Below are positions 6,079 to 7,982 of a stretch of 7,982 nucleotides of DNA, piece by piece (within the stretch, counting starts at the first letter, position 1; each line of letters starts with the position of its first letter). Made by a program: the position numbers and the translations under genes. The stretch covers positions 1 through 7,982 of the forward strand of contig JAHEIK010000162.1 in NCBI GenBank assembly GCA_024639415.1, written 5' to 3'. This DNA is from Planctomycetota bacterium (lineage in GTDB: Bacteria > Planctomycetota > PLA2 > JAEUHO01). Below the pieces are notes generated by a model that saw only the letters and a program-made list of their open reading frames with translations, made no database searches and had not been told where the DNA came from.

Positions 6079-7047
6079 ATGAGTGCAAGCGCTCCCCTCC
6101 TGCCGCCCGTCCCTGACCTGGAGGCCTACCGCCAGGTGCGCGGCGACCCGACGCTCTGGCTGCCGGCCTTTCAGGCCATCTGCAGCCGCCACGGCATCGA
6201 CGGGGACGATCTCTACGCGGAGCGCACCGGCTCGAACATGGTGTTTCGCGCAGGCGATGGCCCCTGGATCAAGCTGTTCCCGCCGCTCCTCGACGAGGAC
6301 TTCATCCGTGAGCGCACGGGGCTCGCCGCCGCCGCGGATGCAGCGGATCTCGACCTGCCGCGCCTGCTGCACGTGGGCACGTTCGAAGGCTGGCCGTACC
6401 TCGTCCTGAGCCACGTGGAGGGCGCGGCGCTCGGCACCGTGTGGGCCGACCTGGGCGAGCACGATCAGATCGATCTTGCACGGCAGACGGGCGCACTGCT
6501 CGCCCGACTGCACACGGTCGATGTCGCCGCGTGCGAACCCATCCGGGCCGACTGGCCGGCTTGGGTCGCCGAGCAGCGCGCGGTGGCGGTGGATCGCCAG
6601 CGCAGTCACGGTCTCGACGACGCGTGGACGGCCGAACTCGCGCGCTATGTCGCGGCGCTGCCGCCGATGGTGGATCCCCGGGATCCTCCGGTGTTCCTGC
6701 ACGCCGACGTGACGGACGAGCATGTCTTCGTCGTGCAGCGCGCCGGCCGCTGGCAGGTCACGGGCCTCATCGACTTCGGCGACGCGATGGTGGGCGACCG
6801 CCTCTACGAGTTCGCGGCACCACTGGTCTTCCTGGGACAGCGTAGGCCGCGACTCCAGCGCGCACTGCTCGAGGGCTACGGCTGGGATCCGGCGGCCCTG
6901 GATCCACAGGTGATCCGACGCATGGTCGCCTGGTGCTGCCTGCACCGCTGGGGCCGGATCGTCGAGTACGGCGGCTTCACACCCGGCAAGCGGCCGCAGG
7001 ACCTGGGAGAGTTGCTCGACGCCATCTGGTCACCCACCGGGGCCTGA
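6079..7047 (+). CDS. APH/choline-kinase-fold phosphotransferase
   Basis: 322 residues with protein-kinase-like landmarks in order. GSNMVFRAGDGPWIKLF (51-67) holds the ATP-binding Lys65, and Glu78 in RERTGL is the likely salt-bridge partner. YLVLSHVEGAAL (107-118) is the hinge. HADVTDEHVF (208-217) is the catalytic loop with Asp210 as catalytic base. IDFGDAMVGDRLYEFA (231-246) is the metal-binding DFG-equivalent (Asp232), followed by the family's GD-x-x-[YF]-[DE] segment. The reaction is ATP-dependent phosphorylation of a small-molecule hydroxyl in the cytoplasm. The substrate cannot be read from sequence: aminoglycoside-type antibiotic, sugar or amino alcohol are all possible. His215 stands where most members have the metal-binding Asn of HxDxxxxN. 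I recall hygromycin-kinase-like relatives with an H-x-D-L-T-x-x-H form, so this may be a subfamily trait. There is no Shine-Dalgarno; the gene looks near-leaderless. It lies 39 bases before msrB. Confidence 0.88.
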   Translation: MSASAPLLPPVPDLEAYRQVRGDPTLWLPAFQAICSRHGIDGDDLYAERTGSNMVFRAGDGPWIKLFPPLLDEDFIRERTGLAAAADAADLDLPRLLHVGTFEGWPYLVLSHVEGAALGTVWADLGEHDQIDLARQTGALLARLHTVDVAACEPIRADWPAWVAEQRAVAVDRQRSHGLDDAWTAELARYVAALPPMVDPRDPPVFLHADVTDEHVFVVQRAGRWQVTGLIDFGDAMVGDRLYEFAAPLVFLGQRRPRLQRALLEGYGWDPAALDPQVIRRMVAWCCLHRWGRIVEYGGFTPGKRPQDLGELLDAIWSPTGA

Positions 7048-7056
7048 ACCGCTCGG

Positions 7057-7062
7057 TATCAT
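7057..7062 (+). promoter_or_regulatory. -10 box of msrB
   Basis: TATCAT (five of six to TATAAT), in context GGTATCATCGCGCC, lies 10 bases after the stop of the APH gene and 24 bases before the msrB ATG. It would give a leader of about 18 bases containing AAGGAG (7076-7081), spaced 5 bases from the ATG. msrB may therefore have its own promoter rather than relying on the upstream gene. No clear -35 is seen. Confidence 0.5.
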
Positions 7063-7086
7063 CGCGCCCCCTGCGAAGGAGTCGGC

Positions 7087-7677
7087 ATGAAGCGCATTGC
7101 GGCCTGGGCTGCCCCCCTGGTCATTGGGGTCATCCTGATCGTCGCCATCGCTGCCGGGCGCAAGCACCCGGGGCAGGCGCCGGAAGACACGGCGCGGCCG
7201 GTCGGAGCGACCCAGGCGAAGACAGACACAGAGGCAGACACAGGTGCCGGACGTGCGCGGCAAGGGAGAGTCCACGTGTCGAAGCTCGAACGCAGCGAGG
7301 AGGAGTGGAAGAAGCTGCTCTCCCCGGATCAGTACCACATCCTGCGCGAGAAGGGCACGGAGCGCGCCTTCACGGGCAAGTACTGGGACACCAAGACGAA
7401 GGGCACCTACAAGTGCGCCGGCTGTGGCCTCGAGTTGTTCGAGTCGGACACGAAGTTCGACTCCGGCTGCGGTTGGCCGAGCTTCTTCAAGCCCCTCGAG
7501 GGGGCGCGGCTCACCGAGACGACCGACACGTCCCACGGCATGCGCCGCATCGAGGTCACGTGTTCCCGCTGCGGCGGGCATCTCGGTCACGTGTTCCCGG
7601 ATGGCCCCGAGCCGACGGGCCTGCGCTACTGCATCAACTCGGTGTCGATTGATCTGGATCCCGCAGCCGACCGCTGA
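7087..7677 (+). CDS. msrB: Peptide-methionine (R)-S-oxide reductase MsrB with N-terminal membrane anchor
   Basis: 196 residues. MsrB reduces the R-epimer of methionine sulfoxide in proteins, normally recycled by thioredoxin. Residues 6-23 (AWAAPLVIGVILIVAIAA) are a hydrophobic signal anchor and 24-63 a polar linker. The catalytic domain spans 65-190, the length of a free MsrB. The zinc cysteines are Cys110/Cys113 (CAGC) and Cys159/Cys162 (CSRC). GCGWPSF (127-133) carries Cys128, where two-Cys enzymes have the recycling cysteine. GHLGHVFPDGP (164-174) and RYCINS (180-185) give the active-site histidines, catalytic Cys182 and Asn184. All key residues are present, so it should be active. The long form would work outside the cytoplasmic membrane and need an exported electron donor, which is not encoded here. 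The ATG at 7087 has AAGGAG 5 bases upstream. A second GTG start at 7276 could give a soluble form. Confidence 0.95.
   Translation: MKRIAAWAAPLVIGVILIVAIAAGRKHPGQAPEDTARPVGATQAKTDTEADTGAGRARQGRVHVSKLERSEEEWKKLLSPDQYHILREKGTERAFTGKYWDTKTKGTYKCAGCGLELFESDTKFDSGCGWPSFFKPLEGARLTETTDTSHGMRRIEVTCSRCGGHLGHVFPDGPEPTGLRYCINSVSIDLDPAADR
7263..7278 (+). promoter_or_regulatory. Internal ribosome site and GTG start inside msrB
   Basis: AGGGAGAG (7263-7270) sits 5 bases before an in-frame GTG (7276-7278, Val64). Translation from here gives MSKLERSEEEWKKLLSPDQY and on, a 133-aa protein with the usual N-terminus and length of a cytosolic MsrB. The spacing is as good as at the upstream ATG. This could be a real second start giving a soluble isoform, or a relic of an ancestral gene to which an anchor was added. 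Confidence 0.5.
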
Positions 7678-7688
7678 CCTATCGCGCC

Positions 7689-7736
7689 CGTGAACGTGAA
7701 CGTCTGCGTCACCGTGACCGACTCCCGTTCCCGTCC
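7689..7736. repeat. Degenerate hexamer-period low-complexity tract
   Basis: Eight consecutive hexamers fit a CGTGAA / CGTSWS / CCGTYC pattern, beginning with two perfect CGTGAA copies. The 12-base word CTCCCGTTCCCG inside it (7722-7733) recurs exactly at 7964-7975, 242 bases away. GTCAC-c-GTGAC (7708-7718) is an inverted repeat within the tract. Similar intergenic tracts are, from memory, frequent in large GC-rich bacterial genomes; their function is unknown. Confidence 0.6.
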
Positions 7737-7818
7737 CGCGATCACGGCAAGGCGCCCCCATCCAACGGCCCGCCATGCCGAACGCAGACATCGCCGCGTG
7801 ACGGCTCGATGAGGTCGC

Positions 7819-7841
7819 GGGGGGGCACTTCGGCCCACCCC
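7819..7841 (+). terminator. GC-rich hairpin downstream of msrB, possible terminator
   Basis: GGGGGGGC (7819-7826), loop ACTTCG, GCCC (7833-7836), one bulged A, CCCC (7838-7841): eight G-C pairs. It lies 141 bases after the msrB stop. No T-run follows in either direction, so it may slow polymerase or protect an mRNA 3' end rather than act as an intrinsic terminator. Confidence 0.35.
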
Positions 7842-7876
7842 TACGTGGTAAGTCCGGATTGGAGAGGCACGCCCTA

Positions 7877-7926
7877 GGGCGACCACCGAGCGTCGACACC
7901 TGCGGTGTCTCGCTCCAGGGTCGCCC
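7877..7926. other. Long imperfect hairpin (structured element)
   Basis: The arms pair in three blocks: GGGCGACC (7877-7884) with GGTCGCCC (7919-7926), GAGCG (7888-7892) with CGCTC (7911-7915), and GACACC (7895-7900) with GGTGTC (7904-7909), around a TGC loop. That is 19 pairs with a 3x3 and a 2x1 internal loop. The left arm overlaps a perfect 10-base palindrome GCCCTAGGGC (7871-7880). There is no T-tract, and no attC core (AAC/GTT) at the ends. It could be a terminator, a REP-like repeat or part of a small RNA. Confidence 0.55.
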
Positions 7927-7982
7927 CTGCGGCATCTCCCCGTAGCGGGCGCAGCAACTCCGTCTCCCGTTCCCGCCGACCG

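Larger units (their letters stand above)
7678..7982. other. Right-end intergenic region without a convincing gene
   Basis: These 305 bases follow msrB. Both strands carry open frames, but their translations are Arg/Gly/Ala- or Val-Thr-rich and follow the hexamer repeat, with no start signal or family motif. The region holds a hexamer-period tract (7689-7736), a GC hairpin (7819-7841), a longer hairpin (7877-7926) and a second copy of a 12-base word at 7964-7975. No tRNA, RNase P, SRP or tmRNA signature was recognised. Confidence 0.6.

Noticed and set aside
4996..6945. Open minus-strand frame of 649 codons including the 321-aa protein
   Set aside because: The part before 5961 is antisense to the APH gene and of low-quality composition. 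A signal peptide and an AGGGAG ribosome site fix the start at 5961.
7845..7865. GTAAGTCCGGATTGG, reminiscent of the RNase P RNA GAGGAAAGTCC element
   Set aside because: The core GAGGAAAGTCC is not present, and the rest of the RNase P RNA conserved elements are missing in the space available.
7877..7926. Integron attC site
   Set aside because: The long hairpin lacks the AAC and GTT core sites, and there is no integrase or cassette gene in the window.
7030..7935. Minus-strand 301-codon frame opposite msrB and the right intergenic region
   Set aside because: Antisense to an unmistakable MsrB. Its repetitive GTGTGVGHGDADVHVH part is just the hexamer tract translated.

Overview
This 7,982-base window is GC-rich throughout, with strong GC bias at third codon positions. 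Five complete genes and one truncated gene can be supported. The likely source is a free-living Gram-negative-type bacterium with large envelope proteins, such as a planctomycete or a myxobacterium-like lineage. That guess rests on a long array of carboxypeptidase-regulatory-like domains, secreted proteins with export signals, and intergenic low-complexity hexamers. No marker gene here settles the taxonomy.

Left part (1-1064). A minus-strand lipoprotein is cut by the window edge, leaving only its signal peptide and lipobox (81 to 1). Opposite it, on the plus strand, is a 275-aa membrane-anchored protein with one carboxypeptidase-regulatory-like domain and a second beta-rich segment (237-1064).

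Centre (1074-5961, minus strand). A 1,273-aa anchored protein carries about 13 tandem beta-sandwich repeats. It converges on the 275-aa gene with only 9 bases between stop codons. Upstream of it, on the same strand and 100 bases away, is a 321-aa exported protein whose C-terminal half resembles the PrcB domain. A hairpin just after the 321-aa stop suggests that the two are separate transcripts.

Right part (6079-7982, plus strand). A 117-base divergent region leads to a 322-aa APH/choline-kinase-fold phosphotransferase. Then comes a 196-aa MsrB methionine-sulfoxide reductase with an N-terminal membrane anchor. An internal GTG with its own Shine-Dalgarno would also give a soluble 133-aa MsrB. 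The last 305 bases hold no convincing gene, but contain a hexamer tract and two hairpins.

Most products are exported or membrane-anchored, so the theme is envelope surface and envelope protein maintenance. Nothing shows that the genes form one pathway. I found no CRISPR array, tRNA, rRNA, transposase or phage gene. The features most worth a second look are the two-start msrB, the recurring TAnnAT box close to start codons, the 13-repeat protein with Gly/Trp/Tyr loops, and the long hairpin near the right edge.
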